DNA of 64,000 bases from Magnetococcales bacterium (GTDB lineage Bacteria; Pseudomonadota; Magnetococcia; Magnetococcales; UBA8363). A program made the position numbers and the translations under genes. The notes beneath the pieces were generated by a model. That model was not told the DNA's origin. It did no database searches and worked only from the letters and a program-made list of their open reading frames with translations. Below, one piece after another: positions 1-8,938 of the stretch (positions within the stretch are counted from its first letter, which is position 1; every line of letters begins with the position of its first letter). The stretch covers positions 1-64,000 of the forward strand of contig JADFYU010000008.1 of assembly GCA_015232865.1 (NCBI GenBank), given 5' to 3'.

Positions 1-33
1 CCGAGTGCCTGATAAATTTTTAGTTGTCCTGGC
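1..33. repeat. Inverted copy of transposase 3' sequence at window edge
   Basis: These 33 bases are the exact reverse complement of positions 375-407, which lie inside the 3' part of the transposase remnant that follows. The match stops at base 34 and may continue left of the window. This is seen directly. I infer a rearranged or nested insertion sequence, for example two copies in opposite orientation joined at base 33/34. Confidence 0.85.
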
Positions 34-450
34 GTGTACTGCCTCCGAAGCAATGAAACTGGCTGGGATGAAGAGCAATTATGGCGCACATACATCATGC
101 TCACCGATCTAGAGTCAGTGTTTCGCTCACTCAAATCAGAATTAGGAATGCGACCAGTTTTCCACCAAAAAGAAGAGCGTAGCGACGGCCATTTGTTTAT
201 AACCGTGCTGGCCTATCAGTTTGTACAAATTATTCGTCGAAAATTGCGTGAAAAAGGAATTTGTGATCGGTGGAGTACTCTGCGAGACACCCTTGCTAGT
301 CAATCTCGGGTGACGGCCACCTTCTGCCGAACTGATGGACGCACCCTACATGTACGCAAAGCTACCAAGGCTGAGCCAGGACAACTAAAAATTTATCAGG
401 CACTCGGCATCAATACGAGCCCAGGCGGAGTGAAGAAGATGATTGTCTGA
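34..450 (+). pseudogene. IS1634/IS4-family transposase, C-terminal remnant
   Basis: The 138 codons match the C-terminal third of IS1634-like DDE transposases: a VYCLRSN strand, then LTDLESVFRSLKSELGMRPV, which carries the catalytic Glu region, then the HLFITVLAYQ helix and the usual DGRTLHVRKAT tail. Family members are normally 450-600 residues, so the N-terminal and the first two catalytic Asp regions are missing. In the same frame there are stop codons at 10-12 and 13-15, just upstream of the inverted sequence junction. The piece is therefore a broken copy, not a gene with an alternative start. I did not recognise a terminal inverted repeat after the stop codon. Confidence 0.8.
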
Positions 451-820
451 ACATAAAAGACAAAGAATTGCACATTTGTAGTGCCACTCCAAAAATATTA
501 GCATTGTAAGTTGTTTGTTTTATACGAATTATAAGATAGCGTGTTAAACTTGGGTTAGCATTTCATGTAAATACCGTGATTCTCCTACACTTTCGTCGGT
601 ACGGAGACCTCCGTACCTTTCGAGCCAAGGTAAACAGGTTTCAGAGAAAATGGCGGAGAACAGAGAATATGGGGCCATTTTCAGCGTGGGAAGGTAGGAG
701 GTTTCCACGCCACGCCAAAACGGCATCTCCGTAACCATTGGAATCATTGGGGAATTTTTAACGGCGATGAACGGGCTGTACGCCCGTATCGCCAACGGAG
801 AATTTCCGTAGTAAGAAGAG
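451..820. other. Gene-poor stretch with two strong hairpins
   Basis: No convincing gene lies here. An 83-codon minus-strand frame exists (544-795), but it starts with TTG, has no ribosome site and contains both hairpins. At 598-617 GGTACGGAG and CTCCGTACC form a perfect 9-bp stem with a 2-base loop. At 763-793 a longer stem pairs GGCGAT with ATCGCC and GGGC with GCCC. The second hairpin lies 28 bases past the 3' end of the tRNA gene and could help end or process its transcript, but no T-run follows it. The pair may also be a mobile repeat unit. Confidence 0.5.
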
Positions 821-907
821 TGGTGCCGGGGGCCGGAATCGAACCGGCACGCTGTTGCCAGCGCCAGATTTTGAGTCTGGTGCGTCTACCAGTTCCGCCA
901 CCCCGGC
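821..907 (-). tRNA. tRNA-Leu (anticodon CAA)
   Basis: Read on the minus strand the sequence folds as a class II tRNA. A 7-bp acceptor stem pairs GCCGGGG with CCCCGGC. The D arm contains the usual GGTAGACGC of leucine tRNAs. The anticodon stem CCAGA/TCTGG encloses the loop CTCAAAA with anticodon CAA at 873-871. A long variable arm follows, then a GTTCGATTC T loop and an encoded CCA end at 823-821. The long variable arm and CAA anticodon identify leucine. Confidence 0.97.
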
Positions 908-985
908 GAATAACGGGACATTACCAAATGAGCGGCCGTCCGTCAACGAACTCTTTACAGTTTTTCACATAAATTTGATTTTTTT

Positions 986-1684
986 TTAGACATCAAATTG
1001 GTAGCCGACTCCGTGCACGGTGACTAGAATTTTTGGCTCCTTGAGGTTGACTTCAATCTTACGGCGTAAGCGATTGATCATGACGTCGATGGTTCGATCG
1101 TTTGGCATCCACTCACGGCTACTGACTGACTCCAGGAGCTGATTTCGAGTGAAAACCCGTCCCGGATGTCGTACAAGTGCGGAAAGCAACAAAAACTCCC
1201 CATTGGTCAGATGAACCGGCTCGTCATCCGGTGAAACAAGGCGACGCTGGTCAATGTTGAGTTGCCAACCATGGAAGCTATAGATCGACAACTCCTCTTC
1301 GACCTGGTTCGGCTTTGAGGTTCGGCGCAGCAGGTTTTTTACCCGAACCAACAGCTCCCGCTCATTAAACGGTTTGGTGACATAATCATCGGCTCCCAAC
1401 TCCAATCCGACGATTCGATCAATATCTTCTCTACGAGCCGTGACCAGAATAATGCCGATTTCTGATCGGTAGCGTAAATTTTTTGTCAGAGAAAAACCGT
1501 CTTCCCCCGGCAGATTAATATCCAACAAAACCAGATCCATCTCGGCTGCGGAGATCAACTCCCACATCTCTTGTCCATTAGCCGCAGCGTAGACCTGAAA
1601 CCCGGCTTTTTCGAAATAAGCCGTCATCAGGCCCCTGGTTACCGGATCATCCTCCACGACGAGAATATTATGATTTAATTTCAT
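986..1684 (-). CDS. OmpR/PhoB-family response regulator (TorR/ArcA-like)
   Basis: This 232-residue two-component regulator should bind DNA in the cytoplasm when phosphorylated. The receiver domain occupies roughly residues 5-120, with the acidic pair E11-D12-D13, phospho-acceptor D55 in LVLLDINLPGEDG, and the conserved Lys in DDYVTKPF. A winged-helix output domain fills residues 135-230 (TNGEFLLLSALVRHPGRVFTRNQLL, then DRTIDVMINRLRRKIE and VHGVGYQF). The receiver motifs resemble TorR/ArcA-type proteins more than PhoB. No histidine kinase is adjacent, so it is an orphan here and its signal cannot be inferred. The gene stands alone between the tRNA and a 500-base intergenic stretch. Confidence 0.93.
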   Translation of the reverse strand: MKLNHNILVVEDDPVTRGLMTAYFEKAGFQVYAAANGQEMWELISAAEMDLVLLDINLPGEDGFSLTKNLRYRSEIGIILVTARREDIDRIVGLELGADDYVTKPFNERELLVRVKNLLRRTSKPNQVEEELSIYSFHGWQLNIDQRRLVSPDDEPVHLTNGEFLLLSALVRHPGRVFTRNQLLESVSSREWMPNDRTIDVMINRLRRKIEVNLKEPKILVTVHGVGYQFDV

Positions 1685-2202
1685 ACCATAAAAATCACAA
1701 GAAAAAATTCAGTGCTGCCTGAATGTTTAAACGCATCGTCCCCGACTCCACACCCACTTATGCGTGTTGTTTTATCAAACTTTTGACAGTAAAAAACAAT
1801 TGATTTTCTCGGTCTATTTAAAAAACCGATAAAAATCCAGAAAAAAATCGCCCTGATTGGCAATACCCTTTCTTTTTCGCTTTATCCGGTAAAGCAAAAG
1901 ATTTTACCAGTAGCAGGAGGAAAAAGACCAAAGTTGGGGGTTGTTTCTTATTTGCACGGTATATTTATCTTTTGAAACATCACGAAATCTGGACCAAGTT
2001 AGCAATAACTACCGTAAATGTCAACTTCAATATCCGGCTGACACGTTTGAGCCAATAGAAAAACAGCAAACAACAGCAGCCTTTTACGAATTCAGTAGAA
2101 ACGCCCGATTAACAAATCTCATCAATACATGATATGTTATCAAAAAATACGTTTATATTTCCATAAAGTCTTTTTCATCATTCGGTATATTGGCTGATCT
2201 TT
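1685..2202. other. Intergenic region upstream of the response regulator
   Basis: About 520 AT-rich bases separate two minus-strand genes. They should hold the promoter of the response regulator and the 3' end of the lectin-like gene. Short open frames on both strands show no family resemblance or initiation signal. I see no RNA gene or strong hairpin. Confidence 0.5.
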
Positions 2203-2904
2203 TTACAAGCCGAACGCGGCCCAGGAAACTGAAACTTCTCCCACTCTGGTATCTGATTTTGATTCGATCTGAAGGGTGAAACCACCCTCTTCAATGTCGA
2301 TAGGTGTCGTTGAAATTCGACCTCTTTCGTTGGACAGTTCAAGCCCTGAAATACTCAATAAAATTTTAGGCGGAGAGGAGAAAGAGGTTAAAAAAGCCAC
2401 TCTCTGCTCCAACACCCGTTTTTTGGAAAACATATTGGACAATTTCCAGTTTTTATCCATTTTGGCGGCCACAAACACTCCGGTTTCCACCCGGATTCCG
2501 ACGACACTTCGCAAAGTGGAGATTTCCATCCCCAGTTGCTCCTGCCGTTGATTTTGCAGCTGCAAACGATTTTCGTGAGCCGTGACGGCCAGTTCCAGGT
2601 TGTCCAAGCGGGGATCACCGGTGGAGAGAGTTTCTTTTACGTTGTTTCGAGTCTGAGCCAGTTGACTCTGCAACTGGGTGATTCTTCTTTCCAGTTGTTT
2701 CAGTTCGGCACGCGATACAGGCTTTTCATCAGCTGGATTTGCAACACCTGATTCACCATTGCCGACAGATTGGCCGGTAAACAGGGTGACGAAGGCACTC
2801 AACGGCCCCTCCTTCCAAGATTCCATTTCAGGATCATTCATAATCCAAACCAGTGCGGCGGCGGAAAAAATCATGAAAAACAGGAAAAACACGATTGGTC
2901 GCAT
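2203..2904 (-). CDS. Membrane-anchored coiled-coil protein with H-type-lectin-like domain
   Basis: The 233-residue product starts at the ATG at 2904, preceded by AAGGAG eight bases upstream; a longer frame reaching 3057 lacks such a site. Residues 3-20 (PIVFFLFFMIFSAAALVWI region) form a single transmembrane anchor or uncleaved signal. Residues about 60-125 are a predicted coiled coil rich in Q, E and R (AELKQLERRITQLQSQLAQ). The last 95 residues carry the pattern of H-type lectin domains: hydrophobic strands RVAFLTSFSSPPKILLSISGLEL, then GGFTLQIES and a closing VSWAAFG. In that family the fold binds sugars such as GalNAc. Periplasmic display on a rod is an inference. Neighbours on the same strand give no functional clue. 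Confidence 0.6.
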   Translation of the reverse strand: MRPIVFFLFFMIFSAAALVWIMNDPEMESWKEGPLSAFVTLFTGQSVGNGESGVANPADEKPVSRAELKQLERRITQLQSQLAQTRNNVKETLSTGDPRLDNLELAVTAHENRLQLQNQRQEQLGMEISTLRSVVGIRVETGVFVAAKMDKNWKLSNMFSKKRVLEQRVAFLTSFSSPPKILLSISGLELSNERGRISTTPIDIEEGGFTLQIESKSDTRVGEVSVSWAAFGL

Positions 2905-3066
2905 GCGGAACTCCTTACCTTCGCTTTGACCGGAGAATATAGTTAAGATTTCTCCGGCTCTGATTGTGCCTGTACGCCATCTTCTTATATTTTTATGGGG
3001 CCAGGACTCCCGAGGCGAGAGAGTCCTGGATTCACCCGCATCGGCTCGTACTTCCAACGATGGAAT

Positions 3067-3903
3067 CTAGGGTTTAGAATGGCGGGAACCCAGCCATCGA
3101 CTCCAAAAACTTTTGCCGATTGGCATGGTCTGTTCAAAAAAATTGATCAAATCCATCTCCAGCGACTCTGAAAGCATAACGGCTCTTTTTTTCAGTTTAC
3201 TCCAATCTTCCCCGGCTTTTTCCTGCTGACAGGCGATGACAATTTCATTGTTGGTCTGATCAACCGGCAGTCTCAGCAAGCCGGCTGGAAATATTTTTCT
3301 TAAAATCTCCATGGTTTGGTCAAAAAAAAGCGGTCTGCCCCGAGTCATATTCAAGACCATAAGCCCCGATTGGCTCAATAACTTTTTAGCCCTCTTGAAA
3401 AACAGCTTGGAATAGACCGAGGCGGCCATTCCAGATTGATCAAACGCATCGACGAGGATCAGGTCATAGCCAACTGGATTCGGCTTGACAGTCGCAACAT
3501 ACTGAGCCCCGTCGGCAATGATGATGGAGAGCCTGGGGTCTTTTGGCAGAAAAAAATAGTCATGAGCCAACGCTGGAATTGACTCATTGTACTCTACCAC
3601 ATCAATACGGCAATGGGGATACTGTCTTAAAAAAAAACGGGCCAGGGAACCGCCTCCCAACCCAATCATGAGAATTCGGCGCGGTTCATCCGGCAAAAAA
3701 ACCAAACTGGCCACCATATGCTGGGAGTACTTTAAAACCAGATGGTCCGGGTTATCCTCCAACACCCGTGTTTGAACTAAATGGCTGTCAAATCGCAAGG
3801 ATCGATACGATCCTTCCTTGATGACCTCAATCAGTTGACCGCGCCAAAAGGTCCGAAACAGCAGTTTTTTCTGGGCGGGAGGAGCGGGATTTTTTTGATC
3901 CAT
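3067..3903 (-). CDS. Spermidine-synthase-like class I methyltransferase-fold protein
   Basis: The 278-residue product has a Rossmann-like core with the glycine loop MIGLGGGSLARFF, the acidic turn DVVEYNESIPALA, and DLILVDAFD followed by LMVLNMTRG. These are the landmarks of polyamine aminopropyltransferases and related proteins. The N-terminal beta strands (GSYRSLRFDSHLVQT, then HMVASLVFLPDEP) also match. True spermidine synthases are slightly longer and have a GGGDGG loop with two catalytic Asp residues. This protein has GGGSL instead, so I would not assign polyamine synthesis. Start: ATG at 3903 after AGGTGG; a TTG at 3933 is also possible. The stop codon of the upstream helicase lies at most 40 bases away, suggesting one transcript. 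Confidence 0.75.
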   Translation of the reverse strand: MDQKNPAPPAQKKLLFRTFWRGQLIEVIKEGSYRSLRFDSHLVQTRVLEDNPDHLVLKYSQHMVASLVFLPDEPRRILMIGLGGGSLARFFLRQYPHCRIDVVEYNESIPALAHDYFFLPKDPRLSIIIADGAQYVATVKPNPVGYDLILVDAFDQSGMAASVYSKLFFKRAKKLLSQSGLMVLNMTRGRPLFFDQTMEILRKIFPAGLLRLPVDQTNNEIVIACQQEKAGEDWSKLKKRAVMLSESLEMDLINFFEQTMPIGKSFWSRWLGSRHSKP

Positions 3904-3942
3904 TTGCCAAAACCACCTATTGATATAATCCAAACAGTTGTC

Positions 3943-6144
3943 CTACCTTCTCCGACTTCCCTGACGGGCAGGGCGGAATCCCTTTGTCTGTCTATTGGGA
4001 AAAAACCGTTTACCCCCGCCACGACCATGACAGGAGTCACATATTTTAAACCTGTGATGATCCGTGAGCGGCGTAGAACAGCTCGAACAAAGCCGCTGCT
4101 GCACACCGACAAGACCCAAAATATCATTAATCTCCTGGTTCAGTTCTCGTCTGAGCCGCACCGCCTGTTCGATTTCTGAAAACAGTTGCGGAAATCGATA
4201 GTGCAGCCAGGAATAAAGATTGACAATTCGAGTGGAGGTTTCCAACAAAGAGAGTTTTCCCTGTTCTCGGAAGGCTCTCTCCGGCATCACCTTGGATAAA
4301 GGAAGTTTTTTCTTGTTGGCAACAGCCGCAACCATCATTTCAAAGGCGGTAACCGCCTGGGTTGCCCGCAACGGAACCGGTGCCGCTGAGAGAACAAATC
4401 GGGTGATCAAATCCAAATGCCGATACCGATCGGTAATTCTGGCCAGAACGATCTGGTCATCCAGATCGGCCAACTTATATAGAGTCGGGTCCGGTTTGAC
4501 CGCTTTGGAAAAAAGAAAGAGAAGTCTGGCCAATTGCGACCGCTTGGTCCCGGACAGATCGGATATGGCCTGCAGGTGATCGATATTGGGTGCCAGATGG
4601 GCGCGGTTGATCTGGGCTGGAGGCGCGTAAAATGTCTGTTTGATCTGGCTCATTCTAATGCGAAACGAACCGATATAGCCAACCTCATTTTTACCAAATC
4701 GCCCGGCCCGCCCACCGATTTGTCGCACCTCCATGGGCGTCAGGGGGTGTTCCTTGTGGTTGTAGAATTTGCTGTCCTGAGTAAAAAGCAGGGTTTTGAT
4801 CGGTAGATTGAGTCCCATACCGATGGCATCGGTCGCCACCAGATAAGGGGCTTGACCAGAGGCAAACAGGCTGGCTTGAAACCGTCGGACTTCGGGGGGA
4901 AGTGCGCCATACAAAACCGCCACCCGCTCTCCGGTTTGTCGCTCCACTTCATTTTTCAGAGCCAACACACCCGCTCTCGAAAAAGCGACCAGGGCGGTTC
5001 CAGGCTCCAGACCTTTAAAGTCCTTGACCATGGATTGCAACAATTTAAGCGGAGAGAGGCGGGTCAACTCGACCACCTCGTAGGGATCTCCGGTCAACTG
5101 CAACAATTTTTCGATGGCTGGCCTAGCTTCCGGAGCGGCAATGACGCAGACCTGCTCGGCCTGAACCCCCAAAATAGCCTGGGTCCACGCCCAGCCCCGG
5201 TCGGTGTCACCCAACATTTGGGCTTCATCGATCACACACAGATCATATCTCTGGTGCAAGGAGAGCATTTCGATGGTGCTGGCGGTGTGTTGGGCATCTT
5301 CCACCTCAATGCGCTCTTCTCCGGTAATCATCCGACAAGGCACCCCCCACTCTTGAAGAGTCTCGGAGACCTCCAGTGCCAATAATCTCAAGGGTGCCAG
5401 ATAGACACCATTGACCGCCTCTTTCAAGCGCTGCAAAGCCTGGTAGGTTTTGCCGGAGTTGGTCGGCCCCAGATAGAGGGTAAAGTAACGAACCATTCCA
5501 CGGGCTGGAAAAAGGGCGTGAAACTCGCGGATTCGGGTTGCTTCGGCGACCTCCAGCTCAAAGCTGATGGTCTCGACGGCCTTGTGAAAACGACCAAAAT
5601 ATTTCCAAAAGGGAATGGGATGCAGCTCAGACCGATGCTCATCTTCCTGCTCTGCGGCCAATTTTTCATCGATCTGCCGGGCCAACGGTTCGTTATCGAT
5701 CCCGGCCTCGATCATGGCCATTTGAAACCGGTGTTCCGACAGCTCCTCCATGGCCGAACGCCAGGGAATTTTTGTTGCAGGAGACAGCTCGATCTCCAGT
5801 TTTCTGGCCGATGACGCCAATGTCATTCGCCGCTCGACCAAACGTTCCCGATCTCGAACCAACAACATCCAGGCCGATTCAGCCTCCGGGCCGTTCAATT
5901 GAGCCAGCTCCTCTAAAAACCGGGATAACCGGCCCCCTTCCAACGCCTGCCACTCCTCCTGCCAAAGTTGGCAATGTTTGGCAATGACGGCCCGTTGAGA
6001 AAGCAAATACTCCTCTTCGGAGAGGGTTTGTTCAAAGTTGAAAAGACGGAGTTGCTGCCCCGCTTCACTCTCTTCTATTCGAACAGGCTGGGTTCCTTGG
6101 GGAATTCTTCGCCCCTCTTTTTTCCAAGTTTTGCGTGTTTTCAT
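3943..6144 (-). CDS. SUV3-type DExH RNA/DNA helicase
   Basis: The 733-residue protein resembles the SUV3 helicase of mitochondria and its proteobacterial relatives, which unwind RNA in degradation pathways. After about 220 residues of charged helical N-terminal region come motif I GPTNSGKT (near residues 225-232), motif Ia YLAPLRLLALEV, motif II DEAQML, and motif VI QIGGRAGRFG preceded by LVATDAIGMGLNLP. The last 60 residues contain CSSC and CDSC pairs spaced like a zinc ribbon, then a basic tail. Start: the ATG at 6144; an upstream TTG is possible. It probably shares a transcript with the spermidine-synthase-like gene that follows. Confidence 0.85.
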   Translation of the reverse strand: MKTRKTWKKEGRRIPQGTQPVRIEESEAGQQLRLFNFEQTLSEEEYLLSQRAVIAKHCQLWQEEWQALEGGRLSRFLEELAQLNGPEAESAWMLLVRDRERLVERRMTLASSARKLEIELSPATKIPWRSAMEELSEHRFQMAMIEAGIDNEPLARQIDEKLAAEQEDEHRSELHPIPFWKYFGRFHKAVETISFELEVAEATRIREFHALFPARGMVRYFTLYLGPTNSGKTYQALQRLKEAVNGVYLAPLRLLALEVSETLQEWGVPCRMITGEERIEVEDAQHTASTIEMLSLHQRYDLCVIDEAQMLGDTDRGWAWTQAILGVQAEQVCVIAAPEARPAIEKLLQLTGDPYEVVELTRLSPLKLLQSMVKDFKGLEPGTALVAFSRAGVLALKNEVERQTGERVAVLYGALPPEVRRFQASLFASGQAPYLVATDAIGMGLNLPIKTLLFTQDSKFYNHKEHPLTPMEVRQIGGRAGRFGKNEVGYIGSFRIRMSQIKQTFYAPPAQINRAHLAPNIDHLQAISDLSGTKRSQLARLLFLFSKAVKPDPTLYKLADLDDQIVLARITDRYRHLDLITRFVLSAAPVPLRATQAVTAFEMMVAAVANKKKLPLSKVMPERAFREQGKLSLLETSTRIVNLYSWLHYRFPQLFSEIEQAVRLRRELNQEINDILGLVGVQQRLCSSCSTPLTDHHRFKICDSCHGRGGGKRFFPNRQTKGFRPARQGSRRR

Positions 6145-6650
6145 GGTCAGAATCAATCAACCTGCTCTAAAAGTACGACCTATAGCGGACAACGAGCGTT
6201 CGATACCAAATCTGGGTTTGATCGATGGCACCAAACTATCAAGGGTTACGGAACAGACAGTTATCCAATTTATACAGCGCCTGACTATCTCATATCATTG
6301 GCTCGCCGTCATGGATGACCTGTATTTAGTTCTTCAAGATCGCACTTTTCAGCCTGAATCGTCCAAAAATCATGGTGTTGCCGCCTATTCCTATTCCTGA
6401 CATTATACCTTCTTAACCAACAGGTTATATCTGGTGCGCATGGACAACGGTCGAATCTGGACAAAAAAATCCCACTATCTTCCATTGAAAAATTGCAGTA
6501 GATTTTAGTAGAGCAGTGTCTATAATGGTAGGCAATGGATGTTTACACACAACCCGGATATTTTATGGATAGCGGGTGTTGTCGCTTATTCGGGCAGACA
6601 GGGAGAGGTGACCGTTTTTTTAAGGGTGTTGGTATAGGGGAGTATTTAAA
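6145..6650. other. Intergenic region between divergent genes
   Basis: About 500 bases lie between the leftward helicase and the rightward small gene at 6651. It should contain both promoters. A TATAAT hexamer at 6521-6526 sits about 125 bases ahead of the rightward gene, without a clear -35 partner. Several frames are open here, but none has a recognisable product. Confidence 0.4.
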
Positions 6651-7118
6651 ATGGCTGATTCTACCCAACAGGTTTCCGGCGTATCTCATGCAGAATTGGT
6701 GGCTCAGGCTCAACAGCAAGCGGCAACCAAGCAGGCGACCAAAGCCCATAGAGATGAGATTTTGGGCAGCCAGGACAGAAAAGCCGAAAATTCCAAGGCC
6801 GCCGTCACAGAACCGACCAACCCTACCAGCAGCCATCACGATGCGGCCAAAGTATCTCTGAGCGGTGCCCTTTCCGATTTTATCAAAGAGAACAAACCGA
6901 CTGAAAACACCTTTGCGTTCATCCAACGCACCGCCGCCGGTTTGGCTGAAACCGAGAGAAAAGCACCGACGACCAAACAGGAGACCGTCAAGGCGACCGA
7001 GGCTTTTTTTGAGCGTCTCGATCAGGTCAGAAGCAGCCAATTGAATACCGCTCTGGATAATCTGCGAGGCTATATCGAGCTTCGGCCCTCCACCCATCAG
7101 ATAGATCTCATGGCCTGA
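6651..7118 (+). CDS. Hypothetical hydrophilic protein, 155 aa
   Basis: I do not recognise this protein. It begins with ATG seven bases after AGGGGAG, a good ribosome site, and that decides it against the long antisense frame over the same bases. The first half is low in complexity, rich in Q, A, K and T (QAQQQAATKQATKAH), and probably disordered. Residues 70-150 look helical (SDFIKENKPTENTFAFIQRT, then VKATEAFFERLDQVRSSQLNTALDNLRGYI). There is no signal peptide or membrane segment, so it should be cytosolic. The next gene starts 116 bases downstream on the same strand. Confidence 0.6.
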   Translation: MADSTQQVSGVSHAELVAQAQQQAATKQATKAHRDEILGSQDRKAENSKAAVTEPTNPTSSHHDAAKVSLSGALSDFIKENKPTENTFAFIQRTAAGLAETERKAPTTKQETVKATEAFFERLDQVRSSQLNTALDNLRGYIELRPSTHQIDLMA

Positions 7119-7234
7119 GGGCTTGTGAAAAAACAAAACCCGACGACCAACACCCAAAAATTCCCACTGCTACGTTGCCAATCGGGTCAAATTTTCTTGT
7201 AAAGTCTGGCTATTCGAGTCGAATTGGAGTGACG

Positions 7235-8008
7235 ATGAAAATCACGATTCTGGGAAGCGGAACCGGCATTCCCAGCCTTCAGCGCTGTGCGGCCGGCTAT
7301 CTGTTGCAAACCGAGACCGGGGAGCATTTTCTCATCGATTGCGGAACCGGTATTCTTCGTCAGTTGGAACAGGTCCAGGTCGGGTTTGCCCGCTTGGACG
7401 GGCTGTTTGTCACCCATACCCACTCTGATCATATCGGCGACCTGACCGCCTTGGTTCACGCCTTTCGACTGCCGGGCCTGCCACGACAAAAACCCTTTTA
7501 TATTTTTGGGCCGGCTGGATTTATCGATTTTTTTGACCGGATCGTCCGACCCGTTGCTGAACCGCCGAGCCATTTTCCCTTTCATATACTCGAAGCCCGA
7601 CCCAGTTGGGAGTTCCAGCGGATGACGGTATCCACCACGGCGACCGTGCACTCGGATCGATTCAATAGTCTGGCCTATCGATTTGACCGGGACGGAAAAT
7701 CCATCGTATTTTCTGGAGATTGTGATGTGGATGCCAGAATCGTCCATCTCTCCCACCAAGCGGACCTGTTGATCTGTGACTGTTCAACCCTGGCCGAACA
7801 AAAAATACCGGGGCACCTCTGTGCCGCCGAGGCCGGTCAGATCGCCAGTCAGGCCCAGGTCAAACATCTGGTTCCCACCCATTTCTACCCGATTGCCGGG
7901 CCGGACCACCTGCGAGCCGACGAATGCGCCCAACACTATTCCGGGCCCATCACCCTGGCCGAGGATTTTCTCCAATTGACACTTTCGAACGATTCTGCTA
8001 CGGGTTGA
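7235..8008 (+). CDS. Metallo-beta-lactamase-fold hydrolase (RNase Z/ElaC-like)
   Basis: The 257-residue product has the RNase Z-type MBL core: an opening strand MKITILGSGTGIPSLQR, the lipid-like substrate loop FLIDCGTG, the metal motif THTHSDH (HxHxDH), a later SGDCD with the bridging Asp, and LVPTHFYP with the final His. Two zinc ions and phosphodiesterase or related hydrolase activity are expected for the family. The RNase Z exosite arm is absent, so tRNA 3' processing is not assured; a cyclic-nucleotide or other phosphodiesterase role is equally possible. Start: ATG at 7235 with TTGGAG four bases upstream; a longer frame begins at 7175 without such a site. Confidence 0.85.
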   Translation: MKITILGSGTGIPSLQRCAAGYLLQTETGEHFLIDCGTGILRQLEQVQVGFARLDGLFVTHTHSDHIGDLTALVHAFRLPGLPRQKPFYIFGPAGFIDFFDRIVRPVAEPPSHFPFHILEARPSWEFQRMTVSTTATVHSDRFNSLAYRFDRDGKSIVFSGDCDVDARIVHLSHQADLLICDCSTLAEQKIPGHLCAAEAGQIASQAQVKHLVPTHFYPIAGPDHLRADECAQHYSGPITLAEDFLQLTLSNDSATG

Positions 8009-8014
8009 AATCCG

Positions 8015-8938
8015 TCAACGATCTGGTGTCTTCAAAGAGAGATCATCAAAGCTGAATTCGCCACGATCGTTAGCCAATACAAGCCCCGAAAATCCGTCCC
8101 ACAGCCCCGAATCCCGAAAACGGATCATCTCAATACCATCGACCCACAGGTGCATCTGGCCATTATCATAGCGTCGCCATTGCACTCGATGGGCAAGACC
8201 GTCACCCAGAAAAATTCCACCGGCCCCACGCAGAACCCGTTTTTTACCACGCTCATAACGAACAATCGACACCGCCATCTCCGATTGCAAATCAGCGGAA
8301 AGAACCACGCGGTAGCCGCTGTTGTTGGGGTCGTCGGTATAAAGACCGACTTCAGCTTGTCCGGTTGATCGTCCAGCCTGAAAAACAAAATTCAGATCAA
8401 AGCGGTTCGGAGTTGAAATCGGCGTATGGATCGCCGTACTTTTACTGACTTTTTTTGCGGAGGCTGTGTTTTTTCCTTCGCCAGAGAGAGTCTGCATCAA
8501 CTCCAAAAACTGACCAAATTGTTTCGCCTCCTGGCTCTGCTGTTGGGGAACCACCCCGCCTTGCTGGAGGGCCAATCCATCATCCATCTCGCCGGTAACC
8601 GTATAGAGAGCGCCGGCACCATCGACCCTAAACTGGCCTTGAAGCACCGTCCAGGCAGGATTGTGGGTATAATTACCGTCAGAAAAATCGTCGAACAACA
8701 GGGATTGATAGCGGGCCGGTCGATAGCCGTCGAGAATAATCTTCAAATCGTTGAGCAAAATCGGGTGCGACTGTTTCAGATCCGGCTCTTTTTCCAGTCG
8801 CCGTTCCACATCCTGAATCAGTTCCGGCAGCCCCCCATCGGCACAAACCATCGTACTGGAAAAAACCAGGAGTGACGCCAGACAAAAGGCCAGGCTGCCC
8901 CCTTTAAACCTATATTCAGCAGTTATACGTGCGGTCAT
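8015..8938 (-). CDS. Secreted protein with LamG/concanavalin-like domain
   Basis: The 307-residue product (from the ATG at 8938; another ATG at 8968 is in frame) has an N-terminal signal peptide, hydrophobic SLAFCLASLLVFSSTMVCA and then ADGG. A short helical part (LIQDVERRLEKEP) precedes a beta-rich body. DDFSDGNYTHNPAWTVLQGQFRVDG starts a jelly-roll pattern, completed by FDLNFVFQAG, GYRVVLSAD, HRVQWRRYDNGQMHLWVDGIEMI and a C-terminal FSFDDLSL. This resembles LamG/DUF1080-type carbohydrate-binding modules; no catalytic residues are evident. The first 10-20 codons overlap a half copy of the dispersed palindrome (8909-8964), so the original start may have been replaced. It converges with the MBL gene, 6 bases apart. 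Confidence 0.6.
   Translation of the reverse strand: MTARITAEYRFKGGSLAFCLASLLVFSSTMVCADGGLPELIQDVERRLEKEPDLKQSHPILLNDLKIILDGYRPARYQSLLFDDFSDGNYTHNPAWTVLQGQFRVDGAGALYTVTGEMDDGLALQQGGVVPQQQSQEAKQFGQFLELMQTLSGEGKNTASAKKVSKSTAIHTPISTPNRFDLNFVFQAGRSTGQAEVGLYTDDPNNSGYRVVLSADLQSEMAVSIVRYERGKKRVLRGAGGIFLGDGLAHRVQWRRYDNGQMHLWVDGIEMIRFRDSGLWDGFSGLVLANDRGEFSFDDLSLKTPDR

Noticed and set aside
544..795. 83-codon minus-strand frame next to the tRNA
   Set aside because: It starts with TTG without a ribosome site, and runs through two perfect hairpins. No family resemblance, so treated as non-coding.
758..946. Short minus-strand frame over the tRNA
   Set aside because: It spans the tRNA-Leu gene itself; translation of a tRNA, not a protein.
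1941..2132. 63-codon plus-strand frame upstream of the lectin-like gene, preceded by AGGAGG
   Set aside because: The purine run is too far from the TTG start, and the product has no recognisable features.
6543..7157. 204-codon frame antisense to the small gene at 6651
   Set aside because: The opposite strand has an ATG with AGGGGAG in place; this antisense frame has no initiation signal and an improbable composition.
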